Source: Heterotrichella gracilis
Taxonomy: Eukaryota > Sar > Xanthophyceae > Tribonematales > Xanthonemataceae
Length of the DNA stretch: 64,000 nt
Direction: 5' to 3'
NCBI GenBank assembly: GCA_032358255.1
Contig: JAULBX010009438.1
Location: 45,734 to 109,733 of the forward strand
Shown here one piece after another: positions 46,020 through 58,771 of the stretch. The notes under the pieces were generated by a model. It was not told the origin of the DNA. It searched no databases and was given only the letters and a program-made list of their open reading frames with translations. A program made the translations under genes and the position numbers. Positions within the stretch are counted from its first letter, which is position 1, and every line of letters starts with the position of its first letter.

Positions 46020-49000
46020 ATGTACGCGTCGTATGGTGACGGGGGCGCGCTGGGGGAGCTCCGAGTGGCGCCCCTGAATGCTTCGGTGCAGGAAGCGGTA
46101 CGGGGCATGCCTTGCCTTGCCACTGTAACATGCCTTGCCTTCATTACACGACCGCGCGCTTTGGCACTGTATCGCGCGCCTTGAAAACATCTCATGACGT
46201 GTCAACGTCTCGCATCCAAACCCCTCGGTGCAAAAATCGGCACGGTCCAACTCGCCACTGGCCCGTGCCTTCTTCACGCGCTTGACCAGTACATGCACTG
46301 TGACAAACTGATAGCAACATAGATTGGCGTGCTTTACAGATCACTGTGCTGCGGTTCGACCGTCAGGAGGAGCTATTATGGGCGGGTGGGTCAAAACATC
46401 CCCATGCCCATGACGCCTTGCCTTGCATATGCATGCATATGCACCCCATAGCTCCCGCATATGCATGCATGTTGCAAATGCACTACTTTGCTTACCATTC
46501 TGCAGGCAAACCCGTGCCACGCAAATCAACTTTCTATTCTTTGCAACTTCTGGGATGTAATAGCATACGAATGGAGCACTGTCATCCCGTTGACCTGCCA
46601 TCCATCACCCCATGCCTGTTAGCTATCATCCCTCCTCGAAACCTCCCCAGCGTTCCCAATGCTCATCTCTCCACACAAAACCTGTCCCAAATACCTGCAC
46701 CACTCCATCCCACTGGCATTCCCCCCTCAATCCCCACCCCCAATCCCCACCCTCACCCAGGCACCGGCAGTGGCGCGGTGTACGCCCTCCTCTCCCCGTC
46801 CCTCCAGCGCTACTGCAGCACCCCTTGCCACACCAGCCGGGTTCTGGACATGGTGCCTGTGCCCCAGGGGGGGATGGTGAGCCTCTCTGCGGGGGGGCTG
46901 AGGTGGACAGCGGTGGGGGGCATGGGCTTGATGGGCGTGGCACGGGGTGACGAGGTGGGTGTGGGATATGTGGAGAGTGCACGGCGAGGGTCATTTGGTG
47001 CATGTCGGGCGGTTGGGGTGGAAAGGGTGGGGTGCGTTGGGTGGTTGGGGTCCATGTGGATGATTAGCAAAGGATGTGCAGCAAGGGGGGGCGATGGGGG
47101 GCATGGGCTTGATGGGGATGGCGCGGGTTAATGAGGTGGGGTGATGTGGTGGCGGTGGTAGTGATGGGGGGGTTTGGGTTTGGTGGGGGCATGGGCATGG
47201 GCTGAAGAGGTGGGGCGGTGAGGGTTGGGGGCCATGTGCATGCTCTCTGGTGGATGTCGTGGGTGGTGGGGGGTGGTGGGGGGTGGGCATGGGCATGATG
47301 GTGTCGCAAGTGCTGAGGAGGTAGGGCGGGGGATGATGGTAGTGGTGGGGGCATGAGCATGGCGGCTGTTTTGCTGGCGCCTAGGGTGATGCGTGATGGT
47401 GGGTCAGGGTAGGGAACTTTGGGGTATGTATGATGGTCATCCAGCGGGGGGCGAGGGTGGGGCGGTGGGCATGGGGCACTGCAGTGGGAATGCTATGCTG
47501 GATACCTCGTAAATGAGCAATCCCATGCTGTGGTGCATTGGATGAAAGCTGTGTAAACAAGTTCGAACCGCATATGGGGTGACATTGGTGAGGGGGATGG
47601 TCGGTGAGGCACTTTGAAACCTACCATCAGCAACGTGGTGGGTTGTTCATTTGCTGATGAATATTGCATATGCCTGCCTGCCCTGACACCCACACTAATG
47701 TCCACCCCTTGTGCAGGCGCAGGAGTTTGCCGGCTGCGCGCTTGAGCCAGGGGGAAACAGCAGGGTGGTTGTGGGTCACCAAGGGGGGGAAATCAGCGTG
47801 CTGGACCTCACAACCGGAAAGCTGCTGGCATCGGTGCGTGGTGGCCTTGGACCCTAAACCCTAAGCCACGAAACCCTAAATCTTAAGCCATTGGGCCCAT
47901 GCATTGCTAGCATTATACACTTTTTGGCAAAGTGTTTTATATTTTATATTTGGCGCAACCTTTTATTTTGGCTTTTTCTGTTCTGTTTTTTTTCTTCCAG
48001 ACGTAGCGGTGTCAATGCGTTGTAGTGGTTGGCAGCAACTGGCGGTGAGTGATCATGCGTGTGATAATCCCGCGGCTTATGCTGGCCACTGCTAAGTGTC
48101 ACATTGGTTGCATTGTTGGCGCTCGAAAATGAGTCCCACACCACATGACGACCACTGGTGAAGAGTCTAATGGTGGCGATTGTGGGGCGCCTGACGGCCG
48201 CTGCCGCACAGCTACTCTCACCCCCACGATAACCCTTGATTGGGTTTTGTGCAGGCAAAGACGGGGGATGGCATCGCGTTTGTGTGCGCGCCCGTGGCCA
48301 GGGGGCTGGTTGCAGTGGGTACCACGGGGGGGAAATTCTGCCTGCTTGACCCTCGCACAGGGTACAAGGTGGAGCACGCAACCCTGACGCACACAGGTGG
48401 GGATGAAAACCCTAGCAAGGGTTTGTAGGTTGAGCTCTTGTAGGGTTTCTGCAGCTGGGGGTCTGTGTGGGGCTTTGGCACTAAAAGCCCTGTTACGGGC
48501 TACAAGGTGGGGTATCCTATACGGATGCACCCAGGCTGGGGACTACACCCTAGGGAGGGTTTGTGCAGGGTTTATATTGCATTTCGGCTTCAGGACCATT
48601 TAGGCACATTTTCATTTGATTGCAGAATCACGTCAATCGGCGTATTCCCCCTTGTATGCAGGTGGCCTTGCCTGCATGGATGTGAGTGGCGACCTTGTGG
48701 CCACCTGCGGGTATGGGATGCGGCTGGGGAGGGTAGTGGGGGAGGCGTTTATTAAGGTGGGTGGGGTGTGGGTGGGGGTGGGGTGGAGGGTGCGGCACTG
48801 GCCCTGGCTTTCTGAGAATGCATCAGTGAACAGGGATTTTATGGTGGGTTGTCAATCAGGGGTTTCCTGCACAACTGCCACAGACCCATCATTATTCTAT
48901 ATATTCTATAAACCAAAACAATATTGGTTTTGGTTTTTAAGGTCCCCACCCCCTGCAGGTGTACGATGTGCGCGCCACCCCCCGCAACCTGTCCAACCTC

Positions 49001-52000
49001 CCCTTTGCTGGCGGCTCCCCTACCATGCTCACCTTCCACCCGAAGTTCTCTTCCACGCTGCTGGCGGCATCGGGCAACGGCATGTTCACTGTGGCGGATG
49101 TGCACCAGACGGGGTATGGCACCACGTGCAAGGTAAGGGTGGTGGCAGTGTCTGGGGTTTGGATAGGGTGTGATGAGGGTGTGAGTACGTACAGAGGGGA
49201 GAAGGTGTCGCTTGGGTGTTGGGGTTCAAGCTATGGGTTATGGCACTACCTGCACCCTAGGGAAGGGTGTCGCTTCCCTTCCCCTGAAGGCAAATGCCCA
49301 TGGGGTGGACCAGGTTTGCCGCAGCATCCGCAAAACCCCTGCATAGGGTTCTTACCCCCCTTCTCCCCCTGCAGGTTGAGTGCGAGGGTGACCAGCTGCT
49401 TGCCTGGCTTCCCTTACCCTTGCCTCACTTTAGGGTTTCCCTGCATGCCTACACCCTAAACCCTAAACCCTAACTGCAGGTTGAGTGCGAGGGCGACCAG
49501 CTGCTTGCCTGCCACCTGTCATCCACCGGCGAGGCCATCGCGTTGGGTGGCGCTGCCGGCTACCTGCACCTGTGGGCAAGCACACGGGAGCCGAGGGTCA
49601 ATTTGTACACGCAGGTGCGGTGGCATACAAAATAGTAAAGCATAAAATCCCAACCATAAAAGAATAAACAACAGCAAACCATAAAACCAAACCATGAAGG
49701 CATGTTGCACGTATGATGTTGATATGCAAAGTGACTGCATAACAGAGTATCGACGCAAAGCCGGTCGCAGTTGGTTGATGGTACCATGTGCAGGCGGAAC
49801 TGCCTTTTTTTAAGTATATGTGGTTCCTCCCCTCTTTCACCTACTCACCCCCTTCTCCCCCTTGCAGTCCCAGCTCACCCTCCCCACACCCCCTCAACCC
49901 ACCTGGGCCCTGGGCGAGGACGACCCCCCCTCCCTGGCCCCCCAATACTACCCCCCTGAGGGAGCCAAGCCCCTATCAGACATGGAAACGCATGCGCTGG
50001 CGGCCACTGGGCTTCCGCCACGTGTCATCGACCCAACGCTGCTGGAGGGGCTCAGGCAGGTAGGGTGTTAGGGTGTTTTGGCGGGGTACGAGGGTTTCTT
50101 GGGTATGTGTGTTAGGGTTTTCCTGTCTCACCCTAAGTATACTTACTGCCACATATGGTAGTATGTTATGGTCCAGGCTCGTCATGTTCATTCCATGCAG
50201 CTGGGTACAGGACAGCGATGCAAAAGGCCCGGTGCACTACGGGAAGCCTTGCGGCAGTGCGTCCTGATCCCTCCCTTCCCCTCCCTGCAGGTTTTATACC
50301 TGTTACCCTATATCAGGGTTTCACTGCCTGCATCAAGATCTGCTGATTACTCCCTTCCCACTCTGCAGGTTGACTTTGTAGGGTATGTCCAGAACCCTAG
50401 CTACCGGAGAGGTGGCATGAAGGGCGAGGGTGCCTGCCTGGTAGCCCGCATGCGCAACATGCGGGTGGCACCTCTAGAGGGGAAGGAGGAAAGGTGGGTG
50501 GGTGATGGGGGAGGTCAAACGGAGGGGGAAGAGTCATGTGCCACAGACAGTCCCTTTGGCCCACCATCACATACACCACCGCCAAAACCCCGCACACCAC
50601 AACCGCCATCACATACACCGGGCGCAGTCCCCTGTCCCCTATTGGCACAGTCCCCCCACCACACATCATCACCACCACCCAGTCACACTTATTACATGTG
50701 CACCAGCACCTACATTACCATCACTCACACATATTCTCCCTGCAGCGCCAACCATGACGCAGCCCGAAAGAAGTCGCTTGCCGGGCGATTTGGGGTCCCA
50801 TCACGCTACCGGCGCCACAAAATCAAGCAGCAAACGGGGGCCAAATTCGAGGAGTTTGACTTCACGTATTATAATCGCACCAGGTTTGCGGGACTGGAGA
50901 ATGACATTGCGAACTGCTACGCCAATGCGCTCCTGCAGGCCATGTATTTCACCCCGCAGCTGTGGTGAGAAGACAACCCTTGCAGACCCTAGAAAACCTT
51001 AACCTTGACCTTGAAAGTGAACTGGTACGCCAAGGCTTGCTAAACCCTTTGATTGCTAGGGTCCTCTAAAAAAAGCCGCACAGGCAATATACCCCCATCT
51101 TGTGGTGAGTAGGAAACCCTAACGAAGGCAGTAAGGTCCATTTGAGGCTGAAGGTAGGTAAGTAGGGTTTCCTTCACAGAATGAGATGCAAGATGTTTAC
51201 CACCTGCAGGGCAGCCATTTTGACCTGCCGTCCAGAACCATGGACACCCATTTATTACCTAGGTTGGGGTATGATACCCCCAAATACTCACCGTTACACC
51301 CCTCCCCCTTGCAGCGCCGCCATGCTTACCCACCGCCCCGACCCAGACTCCGAGTTCAGCCTGTTGGACGAGCTGGCGTTCCTGTTCAGGATACTGCACA
51401 CGGCGCATGGCCAGGCCTGCCAGGTGAGTGGACGGCTGTGTAGATCGCTTAGGTGGTGGTGATGTGTCAGTGCCCTCAAATATTTCATAAGATCTTTCTC
51501 GGGATCTTTCGAGGCCAGGAAGCTTGGCCGCGCACCAGCCCATGATAAAAAACCCAAATACCTGAACTCGGCATGCCTGCGTTTGCCGGTGCCTCTCGCA
51601 TGCTGCGGTGCCTGCGCCAGTGCCCCCAGGGAAAATATGACCCCCTACAATCCCGCAACCCTAAACCTTCTAAATTCATCAATTCCTAGTACTTTAACTT
51701 CCTACAATGTGCAGGCCACCAACATGCTGCGGTGCCTGCGCCAGAGCCGGCAGGGCAGCGCGCTGGGGCTGATAGAGAGCGAGGACCAGGGCAGGGGGGG
51801 GGACATAGAGGTGGAGACGGGAAGGGAAAAATCCATATCCCGGCGCATCCAGAGCCTGTCCCGGTTCCTGCTGGAGCAGCTGCACAAGGAGGCGGCTGCG
51901 CAGGGTACGGCTAGGGTTTGATTAGGGTTTGGTTTCAAACTCAAGAGTACGCAATGATTGGGGTATGTTTAGCTATTTTCAGGTAGGGAAGGGGTGGGGT

Positions 52001-55000
52001 TTTGATAGGATAGGTGTTGTTATCTTGTCACTGTTGCACGAGGACTGGGTAGAATTCGGTTAGCACCCCCCCCCCCACCCCCACCCCAACCCCTTCTGAC
52101 CCCCTCCACCCCAGGCTCCCCCTCCATCATCAGTGCTGTGTTTGGCATGCGCGTGGTGCTGCGCATGGAGACGCTGGGCAGGGTGCAGGCGCCGCCACAA
52201 ACAAGGGAGAGCGAGGTGTTCCAGGTGGGAGGAATACCCTATGCTAGGGTTTTAAGGTGCATAATGTTGTCCTGAAACAGGGGCTCAAGGAGTCGTCGCA
52301 GACAAGGGGGAGCGAGGTGTTCCAGGTGGGATATGCCCTGGTGGAGGTTCAAAGGAAGAAAATATATGAAGGCTTTACCTTGTAATATCTATGTCGCCCA
52401 TTTGCCAACATTTAGTTTTTTGGGGGTCGTGAAAAAGTGCCGGTGGCCCGAATGTATCGTCCTCACCGCTCACACCAATTCCCCGCTCGTCGCAGATTGA
52501 CCTCCAGTACCCCCCTGCCAAGGAGCGGCCCCCACCCACCCACCTGGGGGCACTGGTGGCCCTCAAGAAGATCGAGGCGCAAAAGCCGGATCCCGAGAAA
52601 AAGGGGCCCAAGTCCCCACCGCCGCCGCGGCCCGCGTTCTGCGAAATTCTGGCCAAAAGCATCAAGGCCAGTAGTGAGATGCGGGCCTGGTTCAGCGATG
52701 CGGTGGGGTACCAGCCAGTGCGCCAGGTCAGGATGCCACTGAGCCTACCCCAGGTGCGTGGATTACATACCCTGCTAGGGTTTGAGCATAAGGGGTTAGA
52801 GGGGTTTGGGTGATGGTGCCGTAATTCGGTTCATTAAGGGTTGGAATCCGGGCGTGGTTCGGCGAGTTGGGGACATGCTTGCAATCACAATCACTTCCAT
52901 GATCGCTCCCCATCTCGATTACTTCAATCCAACTGCAGGTGATGGTGATCAGCTGCGGCCTCCAGGACAGGGGGGACATGGCATGGTGGCAGCCCCTGCC
53001 CATTCCCTCGCCTGAAACTGATTCCACCGCCCCCCCTGAGGCGCGCGCACTGGATTTCAGTGAAGCGGGGGTGCCAGGGGGAAAAGGGGATGCGGGTGGA
53101 GGGGGAGAGGGGGAGGGGGTGGTGGTGAGGCCCTGGCTGCCTCTTGCGGTGGTGGTGGAATGCGATGCTGAGCGATCTGAGGTGAGTGTGGATGGTTTGG
53201 GACCCTCACTTAGGGTTTTATGGGATTGCATGGGAGTATCATGCGGGGCGATTGGATTCAGGCGATGGGTAGGGTTCATGAAATTGCATGGGAACCATCT
53301 CTGAACATCTCCCAGTGCTCCACAGCTTTCATAATGCACATTTATGTATTATAAAACAATTAAAACTATTTTTTTCAATAAATTATCAATTAAAGGTTGA
53401 TAAAATCAACCCCATGTGATGTGGGTTGATAGGTTATGGATCATACTGCTGTTGCACATTGGCAACACTCACGTTTGCTGTAGGATACCTGTAGAACGTG
53501 TGTCATACGGACCAGTCTTTTGGGCGTGAAGTCTCTTTTGTGTGGTATTTCTTGCAATGCTGAGTCAACAGATAAAAATGCAGCTATTTTACCAGTAACT
53601 CATGCCGTTCAATCGAATGCAGGTGATTGTCAAAGAGGTCTCTGTGGATAGCCTAGCCACCACCTCCACCTCAACCACCACCACCGAGGGTTCTGCTACC
53701 GCCCAAAACCCTAGCAAGGGATCCGCCAAGGTTGCCCAAAACCCTAGCAAGGGCTCCGTCAAAGCCTTGGAAAAGCCTAGCAAGGGCTCCACCAAGGCTG
53801 CAGAAAACCCTAGCAAGGGTGCCGTGGGGGCCTCGGAAGGCCCTTACCCCCCCTGCCGCGCTGGTTACCAGCTGACTGGCATGGTGGCGTACATGCTCCA
53901 GGAGCATCCTGGTCAAGGGGGGAAAGGGGGGAAGGATGTGGAGGATGGACACCTGGTGGCACTCATCAAGGTTGGGGGGGGGGAAATTGAAAACAAAACA
54001 GAATACTGCTTAAAATGAAACTAATGCCAAGGGCATGCGTAAGAGTGCGGATTATATTGATGATTTGTTGCTTTGCGTTTTTCCAGACATCGCCCCTTAG
54101 CCTCACGCCAACCCCATCTACCTCTCGTTATTGCCCTACTGAAAACCCTAATAAAAACCTCCCCCAAGGTGGATGGCCTGCGTTACTGTTTACCCTACAA
54201 CCCTGACAGAAACCCTGCCCCCTTCTTCAGGTGGACCCAGCCTATCAGGACCCCGAGCTGGGTGTGCTTCAGACAGCGCCCCTCAACCTCACGCCTCCCT
54301 CGGCGCTCCTCACAGCGGGGTCGCTAGGGTTGACCATACCCTCCTCCGGGGTTCCGGCAGCGTCCAGCATACCCTCCACCGGAGTTTCGCTAGGGTCCAG
54401 CGTACCCGCCACCCCCACCGGGGCCCTGGCATCGGCAGCTGCAGCAGTGGCCAATCAGGGGGCAGCACAGGCAGTGGAGGCGGCCAATGAGAGCGCACCA
54501 CCCGCTTCATCAGCCACCCAGGTGCCGCCACCTGGCGGTGTGAAAATCCCCACAGCACCGTCGCAGCCAGGGATCCCCACTACACCCCTGCCTGCCAAGA
54601 AAACCCTCCCAGGCCCCGGGCTGGGGGGCCAGCGGTCGCTGTCGGGGGGATTGTCGTCCAGTTTCATCACCCCCGGGAGGGGGCTGGGGACCGGCAGCGG
54701 GGATTGGCTGCTCGTGAACGACTTTTGCATTGTGCCTGTGGATGAGGAGGAGGTTGGTCAGCTGTTTGGTGGGCTCAAGGTGCCCTGCCTGCTCATGTAC
54801 AGCAAGGTGGGTGGAAAAGGGGGTAGATGAGTGCATTAAGACTGAGGTGGAAATGAGTATGGAATCATGCTTCTCCGAATCATGGTAACAAAGAAAATGC
54901 TCGATCAACCTCGCACAGGCACTTGGTAGGGTGTTGCAAACGCGAGATTGAAATATATGATGCACAATCCGCAATGACACAGCCCCTTAATCCATTCCCC

Positions 55001-56871
55001 ACCCACCGCAGGTGGACCCCCCACCCACCCCGCCGCCACCGCCACTCCCCACCCCCAAGGCCTTCCTGGATCCCCGCTCCTTCTACCGCCTGTGCAGCGC
55101 ACCACCCTTGCAAGGGGCCCTGTCGCGCATCCGCCGCACATTTAAGCCCCTGGACCCCGAGACAGAAGGGCCTAAATCGGGCACCCTGGTGGCGCTGGAT
55201 GCGGAATTTGTGGCGCTGGGCCCCCCTGAGAAGTCCATGCAGAGGTGGGTAGGGTGGTGGGGCCCGGTGGGGTGGGTGCTGGTGGCGACGGAGGGGACCT
55301 TGTGCCTTGGGTGTGGTGCGCAGATGGCCTTTGTGCTATGAGTTATAGCCTATAACCCCTTTAGGGTCTTTACGTTCAGGATGGTGGTGTGTACAAGAGG
55401 GCTCGAGTTGGGGTGGCGTGGGGCGAGGGGCATAATGGCGGCACCTCTTTTCCAGGAATACAGCTAATTCAATTAGGACCAGCTCTTCTATTATGACACT
55501 GCTTTTGCCACTGCACCGTGAATCCTTCCCCAAAAATGCACCACATTTGCCTCAGGGGCGTGGAGGTGGATATGCGCCCCTCCCGCCTGGGCCTGGCTCG
55601 TGTGAGTGTGGTGCGTGGCGTGGGGCCTAATGCGGACACCACTTTTCCAAAATAACATCCATTCCCAAATTCAATTAGGACCAAGTCTACTCCGCATTTG
55701 CCATTGCATCGTGATTCATCCCCTGAAAATATGCGCGTCATTTCTCCCAGGGGCGTCGAGGTGGACGTGCGCCCCTCCCGCCTGGGCCTGGCGCGCGTGA
55801 GTGTGGTGCGTGGCGAGGGGCCTAACGCCGGCACCCCCTGCATCGACGACTACATCAAGACGGTGGAGCCTGTGTATGACTACCTCACGAAGTTCAGTGG
55901 CCTGGTGGCTGGGGATTTGGACCCTACGCAGGTGAGGGAAACCCTAAAGTAGGGTATGACCTGGCCCCTATGGTATTCTTGGGTAGGGGCTGAATGAGGC
56001 ACACCACCTGGACTGTTGACCGGCGTCCTAACACGACTAATCGGTTGGTCATCAATATGTGCAGCATGCTCAATAGGACGTAGTGGTAGGCTGGGAAGCC
56101 TTGCAAGCATGCAAGTAATCACAATACAAGTGGATTGTAAGAAAAATATTTTTGAGTTTTAATTGCAACTGTACACCCCGTGCTGACCACCCCACCCCCC
56201 ACCTCCCCCAAGTCGCCCCACTACCTGACCACCCTCAAGCGCGCTTACACCAAGCTGCGACACCTGGTGGACTGCGGGGCCAGGCTGGTGGGACACGGGC
56301 TAAAGAAGGACTTCAGGATCATAAACATCGTGGTGCCGCCGGAGCAGGTGAGGGTTCCTTTAGGGTTTTCTGTAGGCGTTCAAGGTAGGGTTTTGTATGT
56401 CCCATGCCCAACATGCCACCACACCGTGAACACACACTCTCGCAGTGTCGCATATGCCATGCCACCATGCCACCACAAAGTCCGGCATCCTCTCCCGCAT
56501 ACCATTGTGATCACCCCTTGTGCGCTATGCCCTTGCGCCATGTCATTGCACCCCCGAACCCACCCCATTCCCCGCAGGTGATCGACACCGTGGACCTGTT
56601 CCACCTGCGCCGCCAACGCAAGCTGTCCCTGCGCTTCCTGGCCTCCTACCTCCTGGGCCTCAACATCCAGCAGGGAGGGGGGCACGATAGTATCGAGGAC
56701 GCGCGCACCGCCCTGCGCCTGTATGACCTGTACCGCCAGCTGGAGGCTGATGGGAAGGTGGAGGAGAAGCTGCAGGAGGTGTACCGGTGGGGGCGCCAGC
56801 ACGGGTGGGAGCCGGTGGTGTGGAAGGACGGGGCGCCGCACCCAGCGCCGCAGGCGGCGCCCGGGCATTGA
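46020..56871 (+). CDS. PAN2: PAN2, catalytic subunit of the PAN2-PAN3 poly(A) nuclease
   Basis: Twenty-two exons in phase, 46020-46097 to 56578-56871, give 1397 residues, somewhat longer than most PAN2. PAN2-PAN3 trims poly(A) tails in the cytoplasm. The WD40 domain (about 1-330) has blades such as [17 protein letters not shown] and [17 protein letters not shown] linker for PAN3 follows (about 330-440). The USP-like domain starts near [16 protein letters not shown]. The C-terminal DEDD exonuclease shows LDAEF (about 1180), KKDF (about 1286) and HDSIED (about 1340). The domain is interrupted by Ser/Ala/Pro/Gly-rich inserts encoded by exons 17 and 18, including repeated NPSKG. Exon 1 (26 residues) is short and was chosen from a GCG|GTACGG donor. 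The exon 15 donor could be 52728 instead of 52753. Confidence 0.93.
48470..48575 (+). repeat. Copy of PAN2 exon 5 end in intron 5
   Basis: GGGCTACAAGGTGGGGTATC at about 48496 mirrors GGGTACAAGGTGGAGCACGC at 48360; the following GGTGGGGATG and CCCTAGCAAGGGTTTG of the intron recur as GGCTGGGGAC and CCCTAGGGAGGGTTTG. Confidence 0.75.
49374..49420 (+). repeat. Copy of PAN2 exon 8 start upstream of it
   Basis: CAGGTTGAGTGCGAGGGTGA here is almost identical to CAGGTTGAGTGCGAGGGCGA at 49477; both include the acceptor. Divergence begins after CTTGCCTG. Confidence 0.88.
52262..52332 (+). repeat. Copy of PAN2 exon 14 end in intron 14
   Basis: GAGCGAGGTGTTCCAGGTGG occurs at the exon end (about 52209) and again at about 52310, donor included, preceded by a diverged CACAAACAAGG/CAGACAAGGG stretch. 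Confidence 0.88.
53704..53820 (+). repeat. Four near-palindromic repeats inside PAN2 exon 17
   Basis: AACCCTAGCAAGGG and variants recur about every 33 bases (near 53707, 53740, 53775 and 53806) and encode repeated NPSKG/KPSKG peptides in frame. The same motif is found in introns (for example 48412) and in the KDM4 Gln-rich exon. Confidence 0.85.
55395..55835 (+). repeat. Three tandem units around PAN2 exon 20
   Basis: The real exon start (55751) and about 100 bases before it are copied at about 55453-55637, and a shorter third copy starts near 55395. Shared blocks include CAATTAGGACCA, GCCCCTCCCGCCTGGGCCTG and GTGTGGTGCGTGGCG. The exon itself contains GTGAGTGTGG, a cryptic donor. Confidence 0.88.
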
Positions 56872-57763
56872 GGGACGGCATGGCATGGCGCGGGCGGTCG
56901 GGATTGCTGGGGAGGGTTTTTGGGACGGGGATGAGGTCAAGGGCTCTATTTGTGTGGGTTATGTGGGAGGAGAACTGAGTTTTGGGATGGCGAGGAGGGG
57001 ATGAGAGAGGTGGGGGGGGATTGCGGGGATACCCGAGGCTGCGCCATGCCATTACAGCGGGTGGTATAGCTGATGTAATGGGACATCAGCCATCATGGTG
57101 TGGGGTGGGGTGAGGCTATTGCACTGTTGCAATCAGCACATGGTGACATACACGTGATATTGAGAACGTTGGAATTGCCTGCCAGACCCACAATGCATTG
57201 GCATCCTTTGCCTCTATTCCTTCCACTGCCATGAATTGCAGAGCATTTGTATGATCATGCCTGTGCTCAGGCCCGTTGTGGGTCGCGACAGGAACTTCAA
57301 CTGAGCGCGTTGATGCGAAAGCTATATCCCTATGCCAACCGTCTGAGGTAGCATGAAAAGATGTATCTTGCCAACATTGAACAGAGTTGCAATAAAAATT
57401 CAAACCGAGCGGGAACACGTGGGCACTTTTTTCGCGGGCACCGGGGGCACGGCCACTTTTCAATTACCTTATCTACCTGTATCGATAACCTCTATCTAAA
57501 GCTTTCACTTCTGCAAAATTCTCGACGAATAGAAGCAGTCGGGATACATCAGCTATACCACACGCTGCTTTGACCGAGCTGTTAGGTCGTTAGGAGGCAT
57601 GCCCAACCTCCGCAGCCATGCCATCACTTGACATGTTGAAATCCTTGTCCTAATTCGAGTCCTTTAGGTAGCCTGTAGGGCCTTGTAGAAGTAACATTAG
57701 ATAAATAAGGCAACCAACCTCATCACTTTTCTGATTCAAAGTCCTTCCTGTTGACTGGCGACC
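56872..57763. other. Region between PAN2 and the first BTB gene
   Basis: No supported gene; it should hold the PAN2 3' UTR and the BTB promoter. GC content falls after about 57110. Confidence 0.4.
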
Positions 57764-58771
57764 ATGACAGCTTTGCACTACCTGCGGGCGTGCAGCCACG
57801 AGCGAGTCGCCCAATACGATGTTGAGCTCTGCATCAACGGCATCACCTTCCCAGCCCACAGCGACGTCCTTTGCTCACACTCCCACGCCTTCCAGCAGAT
57901 GGTTTCCCACTGTGGTTCACAGCAGGCCTGTCACAGCGAGCCTCGAGTCAAGAGGAGACGGCTGTCGGTGGTGTTTGAACCTCCCAAAGTCAAAATACCC
58001 GTGGATCAAGTGGCTGAAATGAGCATCCCAGAGCTGCTTTGCCTCCTGGAGCTGATGTACAACCCATCGAGCCAGAACCCATCTTTTGCCTCGTCCAACC
58101 TGGTCAGTGTGGATACGCATCCCATTTGCTCCCATGCTGCTACTTGCATGGAAGTAAAGCCTGATAGCTTGACAACCTCCCTCACAATCCAATTCACTGA
58201 AAGTGAGCCAAACCCAATTGACAGGTGAAATAAGAACCCACCTTACTATCATATGAGGCCACAGCCACGATGCCAACCCTGCACTGTCTCATTCCTGTTG
58301 CAGGTGGACTGTGCTGACAGGCTCCTGCACCTGGTGGCCTGCCTCCAAGCCCCAGCCTTGCTGGAGAAGCTGGACATGGCACTGGGCTTCCACGTCCACA
58401 ACACCATGGGCTGCTTCGCCTCCCAGCTCAACTGCCACCCATACATAGCTGCTGAGAGGCCCCATGGGATCACCCCTTTCCTGGACAGACTGGTGCACTG
58501 GACGATCGCAGCCAGCCACTATGGCTGCCACCAGCTGCTGATGTACTGCCTGAGCGTGCTGGGAGAGTGCACGGCCCATTTGAGCTCCAGCCAGGTGCAG
58601 AGGCTAAACGAGGGGCTGCCTGACAGAGTGACTCTTGAGCTGACGGGGGGCGAGGGCTCCTGCCACTATGCGCTGCAGGGATGTGAGACGCACGAGCCCC
58701 AGCGATGCGTCCACTGCAGCGGGTTCCACAGGCTGAGGGAGTATGTAGCGTTCTATGCACAGGGCTCCTAG
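57764..58771 (+). CDS. BTB/POZ-domain protein, plus-strand member
   Basis: Starts MTALHYLRAC at 57764 and ends with TAG at 58769-58771. The BTB core is visible as YDVELCINGITFPAHSDVLC with a hydrophobic helix after it, then ELLCLLELMYNPSSQNP. BTB domains dimerise and often link substrates to Cullin-3. One intron is needed because the strong GTGAAA donor at 58225 shifts the frame. Two phase-correct donors fit the CAG acceptor at about 58304: 58099 (GTCAGT) and about 58154 (GTAAAG). The choice changes the middle by about 18 residues. The C-terminal half, starting VDCADRLLHLVACLQAP, is helical, like a BACK-type extension, and rich in Cys and His at the end. The second BTB gene lies convergently downstream. 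Confidence 0.7.
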
